A stretch of 64,000 nt of DNA. Source: Sweltsa coloradensis (Eukaryota; Arthropoda; Insecta; Plecoptera; Chloroperlidae). Positions 47,451 to 57,552 of this stretch are shown here, piece by piece (the first letter of the stretch is position 1; every line of letters starts with the position of its first letter). The position numbers and the translations under genes are program-made. The notes beneath the pieces were generated by a model, which saw only the letters and a program-made list of their open reading frames with translations, was not told the origin of the DNA and did not search any database. The stretch is taken from positions 1,054,001 through 1,118,000 of the forward strand of contig JAMZAV010000302.1 in NCBI GenBank assembly GCA_024449915.1, in the 5' to 3' direction.

Positions 47451-48322
47451 ACTCTTTCGGTTGGTATGGACGGTTTTTTAACACTGATTTTTTTTCACTA
47501 AATACAACGCAAAACTAACTAAAACGAATAATAAATGTAAAACAACACATTTTAAAAGAATATTGATGTAATTAATGCAAAACGACATGAAAATTTTCAA
47601 ACTTTAACCATTTTACAACAAACAGCTGCTCAGTTCGCTCATAAACAACGTACCCTAACAACCAACAAAAAGAACAAAACAGCTGCTCAGTTCGCTCATA
47701 AACAACGTACCCTATTAACCTACAAAAAGTATAAATTTGAAGATGGAAAATTTTACGATTATATCCTAGAACTAGCGTGGCGTACTACAACCCCCAACCT
47801 CGTTTTTAACGGAAAGGATTTCGGGTGCGCTCTTATCGATTATATCCTAGAACTAGCGCGGTGTACTAGCCTACAACTAGGCGGAAAGTTCGACTAACCT
47901 AACGAAAGTAGCCTACACCTTTAACATAAGTAGTAACAAGGCAAATTTATTGTTTCAAAAATGTAGTTACTATCGCATTGTGTAAGTTGGCTGCAGTGGA
48001 GATGCGCGCGCACATCGGTTTGAAACGGGGTAGCCTACGATAGAATTACCTTCGATTTTGTAAATTTTTTATTCTAAGGTTACTTGCATTGAGTATAACA
48101 TTCGCTACACAACATCTAAAAGATGGCATCCTGAAAATAGTGAAATTAGGTTTGTGATTAGTAAGAGTAAATAAACTATAATTGTTTATTTTCAGAGTGA
48201 TTGATGTTTATAAATCGTTAATAATGAGTTATTCTTTATTAATTTCTCATTTGGAGTTGTTTTACGTTGTTTTTAGTGAAAAAAATCAGTGTTAAAAAAC
48301 CGTCCATACCAACCGAAAGAGT
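47451..48322. mobile_element. TIR element with arms of about 60 bp
   Basis: ACTCTTTCGGTTGGTATGGA followed by CGGTTTTTTAACACTGATTT is repeated inverted at 48322. No clear target duplication and no reading frame. It contains two copies of ATTATATCCTAGAACTAGCG (about 47760 and 47842). Confidence 0.85.
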
Positions 48323-48489
48323 TCCGGCTAGGCCTGGACCTAGGCCTACAGAATCTGTTACCTAGAGGCCTGGATCTTATTAACTACGGAGTGGATATTC
48401 TTACGGCATGCCGTAAGAATTATTACACACTATTCTTACGGCATGGAGCGAACTTTTTCGTTTGGTATGCCCAGTTTTTGATCAGTAGG

Positions 48490-48640
48490 TAGGGCTAGGC
48501 CTACTTTAGATTTAAAATGCGACGTTAAAAGTTTTGTAGGTAGGCCTACTTTAGATTTAAAATAGCGACGTTACAGGTTTTGTAGGTAGGCTACTTTAGA
48601 TTTAAAATAGCGACGTTAAAGGTTTTGTAGGTACTTTAGT
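48490..48640 (+). repeat. Tandem repeat of about 46 bp, three units
   Basis: CTACTTTAGATTTAAAATAG with CGACGTTAAAGGTTTTGTAG recurs three times here and again at 49748-49815, on the far side of the inner TIR element. Confidence 0.85.
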
Positions 48641-48648
48641 TTAAAACA

Positions 48649-49745
48649 GGGAAGTGGCTATTTAACCGTAGCTACGGGAAAATTACGATGCTCAATTCGT
48701 CCGTAGCATGAACGAAGATCAGCGGAAATAATCGAAGGTATCCGAATCGTCCGCGGGATACCACGTAACTAGGCCAATAGCTTCAAAAATATCACAGTGC
48801 ATTGTGGCAGAATGGTAGCGCGTCCGAATTCTATGCGAGAGGTCGGCGGTTCAAATTTTTGTTTGGTCGTTTTTTTTACCATTCTATTTGGGTCCATGTT
48901 TTTTCTGCAAATGGTTTCACTACATTCGGCCCCGTCGCAAACACAATTCTAGATGATAAAAGCGTTTAAAAAGTGCTGCGCCGCGCTAGTTCTAGGATAC
49001 AATCGATAAGAGCGCACCCGAAATTCTTTCCGTTAAAAACGAGTTTTAGATTTAAAATAGCAACGTTAAAGGTTAACATAACATAACATTTCTTAACGGT
49101 TGCAAATGGGCCCTTCCGCCCGGTGGCAACCACTCACTTCCCCCCAGACCTAATTACTGTCCCCCCTAAAAATGATCTAAATTCCCTTAAAGACCCACTA
49201 CCTACAATCATCCCCCGGCAAGTCATTCCATTCCCTAACAGTCCTTTCCATGAAACCATACCGACCCAGATCCGTTCTTACTACTTGACGCTGGGAACTT
49301 CCATGAATGATCCCCCCTTCCCTGTAAAGCCCCTTTGTAGCCTATTGCGGATGTCCCCCCACCCCCTACTTCCCCTAGCCGCCCTGGTTTGGTAAGTAGA
49401 GTATTTTAAATACAACGTTAAAGGTTTGGTAAGTATTTTATTGAAAAGGTTGGTAGGCCTAGGCCTACTAAGTAAATGTCATAATAAACATGGCGCGCCG
49501 GCAACAGTGAAATGGTAGTGTTTGTGTTCAATCTTTATTAATTATAACATAATTCGTATATTTTCAGAGTGGTTATTATTGAATTAACGTAATTTACTTC
49601 CCGTTCCTACGGTTAAATTAGCAGGCCTAATTTTTCCGCACCCACAGTTCGAGTACCTTCGGTGATTTCCGCCGATGTTCGTTCATGCTACGACGAATTG
49701 GAGAAACGTAATTTTCCCGTAGCTACGGTCGAATAGCCTCACCCC
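48649..49745. mobile_element. Inner TIR element with arms of about 100 bp
   Basis: The left arm (GGCTATTTAACCGTAGCTAC, GCATGAACGAAGATCAGCGG) is inverted at 49640-49738 (GTAGCTACGGTCGAATAGCC). It interrupts the 46-bp tandem array. The interior holds a tRNA-like segment (48795-48865) and a proline-rich frame not considered a gene. Confidence 0.75.
48795..48865 (+). other. tRNA-like segment
   Basis: GTGGCAGAATGGTAGCGCG (A-box-like) and GGCGGTTCAAATT (B-box-like) lie 36 bases apart. The cloverleaf is incomplete; it is probably a tRNA pseudogene or SINE head. Confidence 0.4.
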
Positions 49746-49993
49746 GTTAGATTTAAAATAGTGACGTTAAAGGTTTTGTAGGTAGGTACCTACTTTAGAT
49801 TTAAAATAGCGAAGTTAGGCCTAGCCTAGTCCTAGGCCTGCCTAGTGCATAGGCCTAGTCATAGGCATAGGCATAGGCCTAGTAGGTAGGCCTAGTAGGC
49901 ATGAGTCACGTGATGAAACAACCAATGAAAACACATAGCCTATACCGTAAGAATAATTTCTAGTAATTCTTACGGTATGCCGTAAGAATATCC

Positions 49994-50635
49994 TCTGCCT
50001 ATTAGCCCTACAACTACGCTTAAAGATAAAGCGACGTTACCTTTGTGTATCCAATCCCTTTGGGAGACGTTACTGTTACCTAGCCTAGAGATATTTGGGC
50101 CTAAGGCCCCCTTGAAAAAAAAAAATCAAAATTTATACCTTACCCGCCCAGGAAGGAAACACCCAAGACCATTCGTTTGGTAGAACAAGATTCAATCATT
50201 TTCTTCCTTGCTATATTAATTGTTACTTTTCTTTTAATTAGTAACAACAGCAGCTGCAGACCTGCTACTTTACATTATGTTTTCGTGCTTTATCCACTTC
50301 ACTGCCGTCAGTCCAGTCAGCTGTTGCATGTTGGTCACCGCCATGTGGACGGTGGTATCCTTGGACGGTGAGTTCTAAAAGAAAGATATGCCAAATATTA
50401 CTGCTCTTCCTACCAAGCTCGCGTTGACTTCTTCAACCTCACATCATCAACCTGGGGTTGATTATTATTTTCCTAATAATTATTTTAATTTTTCTCAAGC
50501 TTTAAAATATTAACTTTTTGATCTGATGTACGTAGAAATTAACTTTATTTAATTAAATATTTTGAAGTGCTTTGGTTTGGGCAAGAGCAGCACGAGTGCT
50601 GCAAACTGCGTTGCGCCGTTTTATCAAAAACAGCA
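49994..50635. other. Region upstream of KGD4
   Basis: No gene is seen. The last 100 bases before the ATG are moderately GC-rich and probably include the KGD4 5' UTR and promoter, but no TATA box or initiator can be assigned with confidence. Confidence 0.4.
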
Positions 50636-53600
50636 ATGGCGGGTATGGTAACAGCAAGAGCTTGGCAGGTAAAATAAATTTGTAGATTAAAGGCACACTC
50701 AATTTGTTTTCTACAAAAATGCAGCAGTTCATGATTGTCTATACTAGGCCTACATTTTTTTAAATGTATACTAGCTACACTTATGTTATGTTTCAGTCGG
50801 TGCGACCACACATTCCTCTCATCAAGTTCCGGAAGGGAGGACTGCCAAGAGACGGTGAGCGATAGAGCTAGGGCCTAGGCCTAGGCCTAGGGCTAGGCTT
50901 TTTGTTTATTATGGATTAACCTTTTAAAAGGATTTAAAGCCTACTAGGCCCTAGGCTAGGTATTTAATATTTCTGTGAAATCCCAATGTTCAAAAATTGT
51001 AAGGCTGGCCTTGACTAGGCCTAGGCCTAGCTAGGCTTCAGTTCAGTTCAGTTTTATTAGCATCCATGTAGGTTACATTGCAACATTGGGTTTGTCAGTA
51101 TATTATGGGTACCCCATATAATTATATACTATATTATATAGGCCTATGTGATGAATAAAACAACAGTATAATACAATTTGGCTTACTACAAACTAACTAG
51201 ATCAGCCTGTCATAAATGATCATTGACTACTCCAGACCAACTACTATAATAAAACATACATATTTACAAATGCTTTTACACAGCAAGGATGTTGAATTAA
51301 TAAAACAATGATAAAACAATGGTAAAACAGTGGTAAAACAGTGATAAAACAATGATAAAACAGTGATAAAACAATGATAAAACAGTAATATATTTGTTAT
51401 CTACCAGGTAAACATGTCATCTCTTTCATTGGTGATGTATTCATTTACTGTGTAAAAACAGTTTTCTATCAGGTATGTTTTTATTGCTCGTATCTGTTTG
51501 TCGTATTTGTCAAGTTTTTTATGTCAGGAGGTAGTCTATTAAATAAGGTTATGCCATATTTATTATTGATGTCTGTCCCTTTTTTGTGTTGTATTGGCTG
51601 GGATGAAGATGCTCTTTCTGTCGTGTGTTGTTGTCGGCAAAGTAGTGTGCGGGGTCTGAATAGGCCTAGGCTAGGCCTAGGCTAGGCCTAGGCTAGGCCT
51701 AGGCTAGGCCTAGGCCTAGGGTTGCCAAGTTTTAATAAGACCACTAGGCCTAGACCCTGCCCCTGCCTAGGCTAGCCTGTCAAGTACCCAATACCCGGAC
51801 GCCCTAAAAACGGACCCAATAGCCGGACACCCTACGCTTCCGTCCCTTAATGACCAGATAGTGACTTATTGAAATGTTCTAGGCCTACTAAAGTTTGGTT
51901 TATGACAAATTGTTAATCACTTCTTCCTGAAAAGATATGTAGTCTCCAAATTGATATCCGCCGGATAGAAGACGAAATAATAATATCGGAATGTTTCGTC
52001 CGCCATTTTCTTGATTTCGTCACTTTTTAACTTTTGACAGGTAAACAACTTTTAGGAAATTTCACGATTTACGGAAACTAGTGTAAAACCCATTAAAATG
52101 TAGAAGGGAAAGGGGAAGTTAACATTATTTAATGTATTTTTGATGAATCTACAATATTAACACAACAGAAACGTGTTTTTACTTTCAGGAAAGCCTAAAC
52201 ATTCAAGTTAGCGGGAAAAGTGTACGGTAACACTCGTGACATTTGAGTAACACTCATGACATTGCTAATACTCATGGCACATTTGACCAATTTTCAATAC
52301 ATGCCTACACTCGGAATGATTACAGTTTACAGAGTATTATCAATTTTACTATTTCTTTTTCAAAAACATTATCTTTGACGGAAATGAAAAGAGTGTTCCT
52401 ATAATACAGTAACACTCATGACAAGTAACACTCGTGACATTTTAACAGTCAAAATTTCATAAGGTAACACTCTTGACTTTGAATCAAAATACTTGCCATG
52501 TAAATTTCTTCATTTAAGGATTCTTCAACTAAAAACTGGTGAAAACTGGCCATGATTGACTTGGAGGCAATGACAACATCCAAACTACTCAGAAACATAA
52601 TTCACTGCCTTATTTTATCATTATTTCAAAAATTTTGGCTGGTAAAGTTTTTAGTACCTAACACTCTTAACCAAATGCCAGAGACAAAGTTTGACGGTAA
52701 ATTAAATTATTTAAATTATATTTTCCTTGTATATTTACTTTTCAAAGCATGTAGTTTCTATTACTGGAATATGTTAAGCAAATAAAAAATTATTTATGCC
52801 AGTTAAATACAAATGTATTTCATTCTGTTAATAGGGACATGGTGTTTTAACTTTTAAGCACTTTCTATTACAAACTACTAATGTTCATTCAAATTTTAAC
52901 ATGAAAGTATTACTTTTAACCATAAAGTAGTATCTCTTTATAAAATTCCTTATGTTATTTTATCATCAAATGCACATATTAGCCAGTCGTAACATGTTTA
53001 AAAAATTCGGAAAGTCTAGGACGTGAAAGTGGCAACTTATTTGGGAATGACCCAGGCCTATTAGTTAGGGCCTTAGAATCAAAATTAGAATTATTCATGT
53101 TGCACTATCCCTCTTTACAGAGAATTTTGTGTTATAGGCCCTACCATGTATTTGTCCAATGAATAAACTTCCTACCTTCTTCTTCTTCTATCAGCATCAT
53201 TAACTTATTAGTTTTACAACTTACTTAAAAAAGTAAAACGATTGGTAATTACTAGTTTGTTTTTTTTTTCTTCTTTTAGATCCCCGTAGTTCAGGCTCCA
53301 GTGGTGCTTCTGGTCCTTCTACTAGCCCTGCTTCAAGTCCGACTCATCATGTCAAAGCAGCTCCACTGCCTGTTATTGAAGACTATCAATTGCCAGCTCG
53401 GTATCGAAGACAACCATTGGATGAAAAGGAAATTGAGTACATCAATGTAAGTAGACTAGTCACTAGCCAAGTCATCTCATTCATAAATTATCATTTATAA
53501 TCTTTCTCAAGTGCGCTATGAAAGTGCGTTACAAAACATTGGCGATGACTCCTTGGGAACCCACAGCACCCATAGGAATTTGCAAGGGGACATTTAGGCC

Positions 53601-54026
53601 TACAAATTAAAAGTATTAAATATATAAATTACAATGCCCTGTAAGCCTAGGCCTATGCACTTTTTATTGTGTTGTAGCAGTTTAGCAATGAATGGCACTT
53701 TGCCATCACTCTAGTCTAATCTTAGTTAGGCCTATATTTCTGATTGGAAAATATATTTTATTTTTTATTAAATCTACTGACCAGGGTGTAGTATTTAGTT
53801 CTTTAATGTCATTGTAAATAGAAATGAAATAAGGTGTCTCTACTCTCTACTCCTTTAGGGCCTAAATGTTTAAAATGATTTATTTTTTTCATTGTTCACT
53901 ACCAGTCGAATGTTTTTTTATTTGAAAGACCAAACCTTTTATTTTAGAAATTGAAGGTAGGCCTATAGGCCTACATACTGTAATATTGTATGATCTCCAT
54001 TCTTTCAGAGAGGAGGACCCGAGTGA
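50636..54026 (+). CDS. KGD4: KGD4/MRPS36 homologue, 2-oxoglutarate dehydrogenase component 4, four exons
   Basis: The coding exons are 50636-50668, 50797-50854, 53280-53446 and 54009-54026, with junctions CAG|GTAAAA, TTTCAG|TC, G|GTGAGC, TTTTAG|AT, AAT|GTAAGT and TTTCAG|AG. The phases match. The product is 91 residues (human 103). Residues 12-30 include VRPHIPLIKFRKG, matching the conserved N-terminal block of the family. Residues 32-60 are Ser/Pro-rich and variable. The C terminus has LPARYRRQ, EKEIEYIN and RGGPE. In animals and yeast the protein tethers E3 to the E1/E2 core of mitochondrial 2-oxoglutarate dehydrogenase; it was earlier annotated as ribosomal protein S36. The N-terminal segment is likely a mitochondrial presequence. 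Intron 2 (2.4 kb) contains a LINE tail and several tandem repeats. Confidence 0.94.
51034..51660 (-). pseudogene. LINE 3' fragment in KGD4 intron 2
   Basis: On the minus strand the frames encode GITLFNRLPPDIKNL and then IKTYLIENCFYTVNEYI, matching the C terminus of the other LINEs in this window. A 3' UTR with a 12-bp minisatellite follows, then a CTGAA tandem tail near 51040-51055. Confidence 0.75.
51299..51392 (+). repeat. 12-bp minisatellite
   Basis: About seven units of ATAAAACAATGA/GTAAAACAGTGG type in tandem. Confidence 0.9.
51661..51720 (+). repeat. 11-bp tandem repeat TAGGCCTAGGC
   Basis: About five perfect units in KGD4 intron 2. The word GGCCTA is also scattered through much of the window. 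Confidence 0.92.
52226..52480 (+). repeat. Dispersed 15-base motif GTAACACTCRTGACA
   Basis: Six close copies at about 52226, 52246, 52266 (diverged), 52409, 52424 and 52462, irregularly spaced, in KGD4 intron 2. Confidence 0.75.
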
Positions 54027-54181
54027 CTTGATTCGATGAGTTGCACCGTGTCACAGAAATGTTATGTTGTACTCTTTTGTTGGTAGGCCTACATTTAGTT
54101 CTGTACTAAGTAGGGTATGTAAATTATTGTGTAGTTGTTGTAATGTATTCTATTAATTTAAGATGCCTAGCATACGTGCCA

Positions 54182-54187
54182 ATTAAA
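54182..54187 (+). terminator. Candidate KGD4 polyadenylation signal
   Basis: ATTAAA about 155 bases after the stop codon; no AATAAA is closer. Confidence 0.4.
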
Positions 54188-54322
54188 TCTATTTTCAAAA
54201 ACTACTAATCAGGCTACCAATGTGTGTTATTAATTGATGAATGATGATGGGTACTATATCTATACCAGGCTACCAAGCCAAGATGAGACGTTGACACCCC
54301 ATAATCACAGCAAATATAATTA

Positions 54323-57082
54323 CTACGAAAACGACAAAGTCGTTAGACGAGTCATGTGTTGAGTACCCAGTAGGGATGATATCGATTCCAAAAAATTGGA
54401 ATCGATCATTGTGACCTAAGATTTGATTCGGAATCGATTCCTAAGAAAAACCTTTTTAATAGGGTATATGCAAGAAGTTCAAAAATGCTAATTAATGGGT
54501 GTTTTCTGATGTTCTTTTCATTCTAAACACACAAAAATTGGTTTAAACTTTTGAAAAAATGTATTCTATAAGAAAACTGTGTTTAAAATGCGTAATTTTC
54601 AAATGCCGCCGTGGCAACCGATAACGCGCTCTGATTGGTCGTGACGTCACCCGCCATGTAAGAGGCACGTAGAGGCAGTGGACTTGCTTGGTTGACGCGC
54701 AAATCCAATACGCAGGCCTACCTGACAGAATGGATTTATGGAAGGTAGAGGCTAATAATATTAATTAACCAGAAATCTCTGATTCTAATAGGTAAATGAG
54801 TAATTAACCTATACCCTACTTCACTGCCATTCGATGATAACGTACAAACCTACCCAAATTAACTTTCCCGCAAAACCTCCGTGCGCGAAACCACCGTAAG
54901 AACAGCTGCTATCTAGGCCTAGGATTTTCAAGTATAGGTTTGGCTATTCGACGCCTAGAAGGGCAATGCATACAAGAAAATATATTCATGTAATTTATAC
55001 AGTAAGCATAATGAGTAATTTATCATAATACAATGCCACCACTAATTAATAACGAATATAACGTACCAAAAAAATACGTTTTCCCGTGCATCCCCCGAGA
55101 TTGTAGGCCTAATAGGCCGGGCATATAGCTCGGCCTACAATAAAAAGTTAATTTTGCACTTTTATAGATTAGAAAATGATTTTAAAGGCTCACGGACATT
55201 AATAATTAGCATAATAGTTTTGGCAACCACAACCCATGTTAATTTACCACCGTGAGGTTAGCGATCAGGATTTTCACTTTTATGTAGGATGGCTATTCGA
55301 CGCCAAGAAGGGTAATGCATACAAGAATACATATTTATGTAACTTATACAGTAAGATAAATTAGTTACTTATCATAATACAATGCCACCTCTAATTAAAA
55401 CGAATATAATGTGTAAACAAAATGTTTTTCCCCGTGCGAAACTTCCCCCGAGATTATTGTTGACCTATAGGCTGGGCATATAGCTCGGCCTACAATTTAA
55501 AAGTTCGTATTGGCAACCACAACATTCCCTATTATCATTACTATGTTACAATCATGTCAATTTACGCCTCAAATCTTTGGGAACATTTAAAGACAGCTTA
55601 TTTAGCGTAGCTACACAAGTGCTAGTGCATAAGGAACAACACAATACTTTAATTCGATATTCATTGCTGACTGCCGCGAAAGCAGGGCCCCTGCGCGTGT
55701 TATCCCAATGCGTCCGCTGGTAGCCTACATGGCCGGTGACGTCACGAAAATGGCGCGCGACCAGGTGCGTTTCAAAACGCTAATTTGACCAAGAAAACTA
55801 AAAACAATATTACGGCCAAAATAATAAATGTAGAGATCCAATTTTTTTTGGTGTTCTATAGGGTGTTAGTGGCTATCGAAAAAATACACTTACAGGATTT
55901 GTGCAAATAGCCTATTGTATGCGCAGTTATTTTGGTGGTCATTTTCCGCGGAACCCATGATATGCGGCAATATTTCCGCGGTCGTTTTCCGCGGAGCCCA
56001 TGAAGGCGTCTCGCCCGCCGTAGGCCTACGCCACGGAACGATGTATTTCACAACGTTGCGTCATCGCCTGTTGACCGTACTGCCTGCCTTTGTATACGAT
56101 CGGCGTCTGGCGGGAGACGGAGGGACAGAAAACTTAACCGCTCTGCCATGCCCCGAAACACGATGTGCGAATGTTTAAACTGTCTAGTGATAAATCGATT
56201 CCTTTAATTTGGAATTGATCCGGAATCGATTAATCGATTCTGCTGTCATCCCTTGTACCCCACCCGGTAACATTTCCTTTCCTCACTCATAATCGTAAGG
56301 CTGGATTCAGCCAGCAATGGGTCTTTCCTCCGTAGCCGATCATAGGCTAGAGTGGCGCATTATGGCCTTACAGTTGACGCACCCTTATACTGACTAAATT
56401 CAAAAGTCAAAACCCTATCATGTATACCTTTAGGTTATATCAATCAACTGGAATGCAAATGTTCCTGCTTACTCAACACATGACTCGCTCACTCGTCTAA
56501 CAACGACTTTGGCGTTTTCCTAGTCTAGTTGGCTAAGGTGCCCTTATACCCGTAATGTAGGAAACCTTGGTTTCAAACCCTTGGTCGGGAAAGATTTTGT
56601 AATTTCTGGATTGTACTTTTAAAAAAAATAGAAAACACGTTTTGAAATGCATATTATACTGTGGAAAACATAGCCAGTAGGTACGAAATACGTGTAAAGA
56701 TTGCAAGACTCAATCTCCGAGCGGAATTTGGGGGAACCTTGAGCGTGCAAGATTTGATACCTACATTTTTGTCACTGCATGCAATTTTCACCGCCTGACA
56801 AATAAAAAATATAAATATTTTTTTTTGAACAAATTCATAGTCGTTAATTGAATCCTACTCATTTACAGACTATTTTTCAATTAATTATTTCTTGTAGGTT
56901 TAGGCCTAAATTGCAACGGATTTTGCTAATTTTGGTAGCACTCAGTTAACTCTTACCGGATGACTGTTTAAAATTTCAGCGCAATCTATTCGGCTGATTT
57001 TTATAGTACACCCACACAGAGTCACATAATAAGCGCCGTTTGACTTGAATTGTAAGACTCGAGTCGCTGCGCTCCCTCTTCG
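54323..57082 (-). mobile_element. Family D copy 2, interrupted by a hAT-like element
   Basis: Matches 30275-31182 in order: the minus-strand 5' part is near 57082 (GGGAGCGCAGCGACTC) and the 3' end TTTTCGTAG is at 54323, followed by T. The internal opposite-facing end (GACGACTTTGGCGTTTTCCTAG region, about 56500-56522) and the tRNA-like segment are also conserved. Without the hAT-like insert it is about 880 bp. Confidence 0.75.
54371..56254. mobile_element. hAT-like element (1.9 kb) inside family D copy 2
   Basis: The ends TAGGGATGATATCGATTCC and GGAATCGATTAATCGATTC...TCATCCCTT are inverted. Flanks GTACCCAG and GTACCCCA are a probable 8-bp target duplication; copy 1 of family D has one GTACCCGG there. 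Inside, a block of about 210 bp (GGCTATTCGACGCC to ATAGCTCGGCCTACAAT) is present twice (from 54944 and 55290). Two TGACGTCA octamers occur at 54642 and 55737. No transposase is present. Confidence 0.82.
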
Positions 57083-57552
57083 AATTTATTGTAATAGTAG
57101 TAGGTAGTTAATTAACCTACATGTTAAAAAAATTTAGTCTTGTCAAAAGTAAAGTTTAGTCTTTTAGTCTAGGCCTAGTCTTGGATTAGAGCCAACTAGG
57201 GATTTAAAATTTCCGGAAAAATTGAAGTTGATGAAAAGAATCCGTTTTTTTTTTTTTTTTAGAAAAAATGAGATTTTGAGAAAAATTGATTTTTTGCCAA
57301 ATAATTAGGAAACAGCAAATAAAAATATTTTCTAACACAAAATATAGGCTTATGGGTAAATTCTAGAGCAAACAAATTTGAGGTAGAATTCTTTTACTAC
57401 TAATTACTAGCTCTGGTTAAAAATTATTGTTATGCAGTGGGCACATTATTTGAATAGATTATTGTCCTGTATTAATTTATTTCTACTCCTACTCTTCAAA
57501 TTGTAGTGAATATTGAGTGACTTATACATCATTCAAGATCAAGACCTCATAG

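Larger units (their letters stand above)
48393..49993. mobile_element. Outer TIR element with palindromic ends
   Basis: Arms of about 50 bp: GGATATTCTTACGGCATGCC at the left, and the inverse ending at 49993. Each end carries a 24-bp palindrome of the form ATTCTTACGG(C/T)ATGCCGTAAGAAT (48397-48420, 49966-49989). It encloses the element at 48649-49745 and short tandem repeats. Confidence 0.8.

Noticed and set aside
47755..49048. A single element bounded by the inverted ATCCTAGAACTAGCG blocks
   Set aside because: The blocks lie inside two different, better-defined TIR elements, so they are more likely shared interior sequence.
49123..49395. Proline-rich 90-codon frame
   Set aside because: It lies inside the inner TIR element, has a C-rich composition only, and shows no family similarity.
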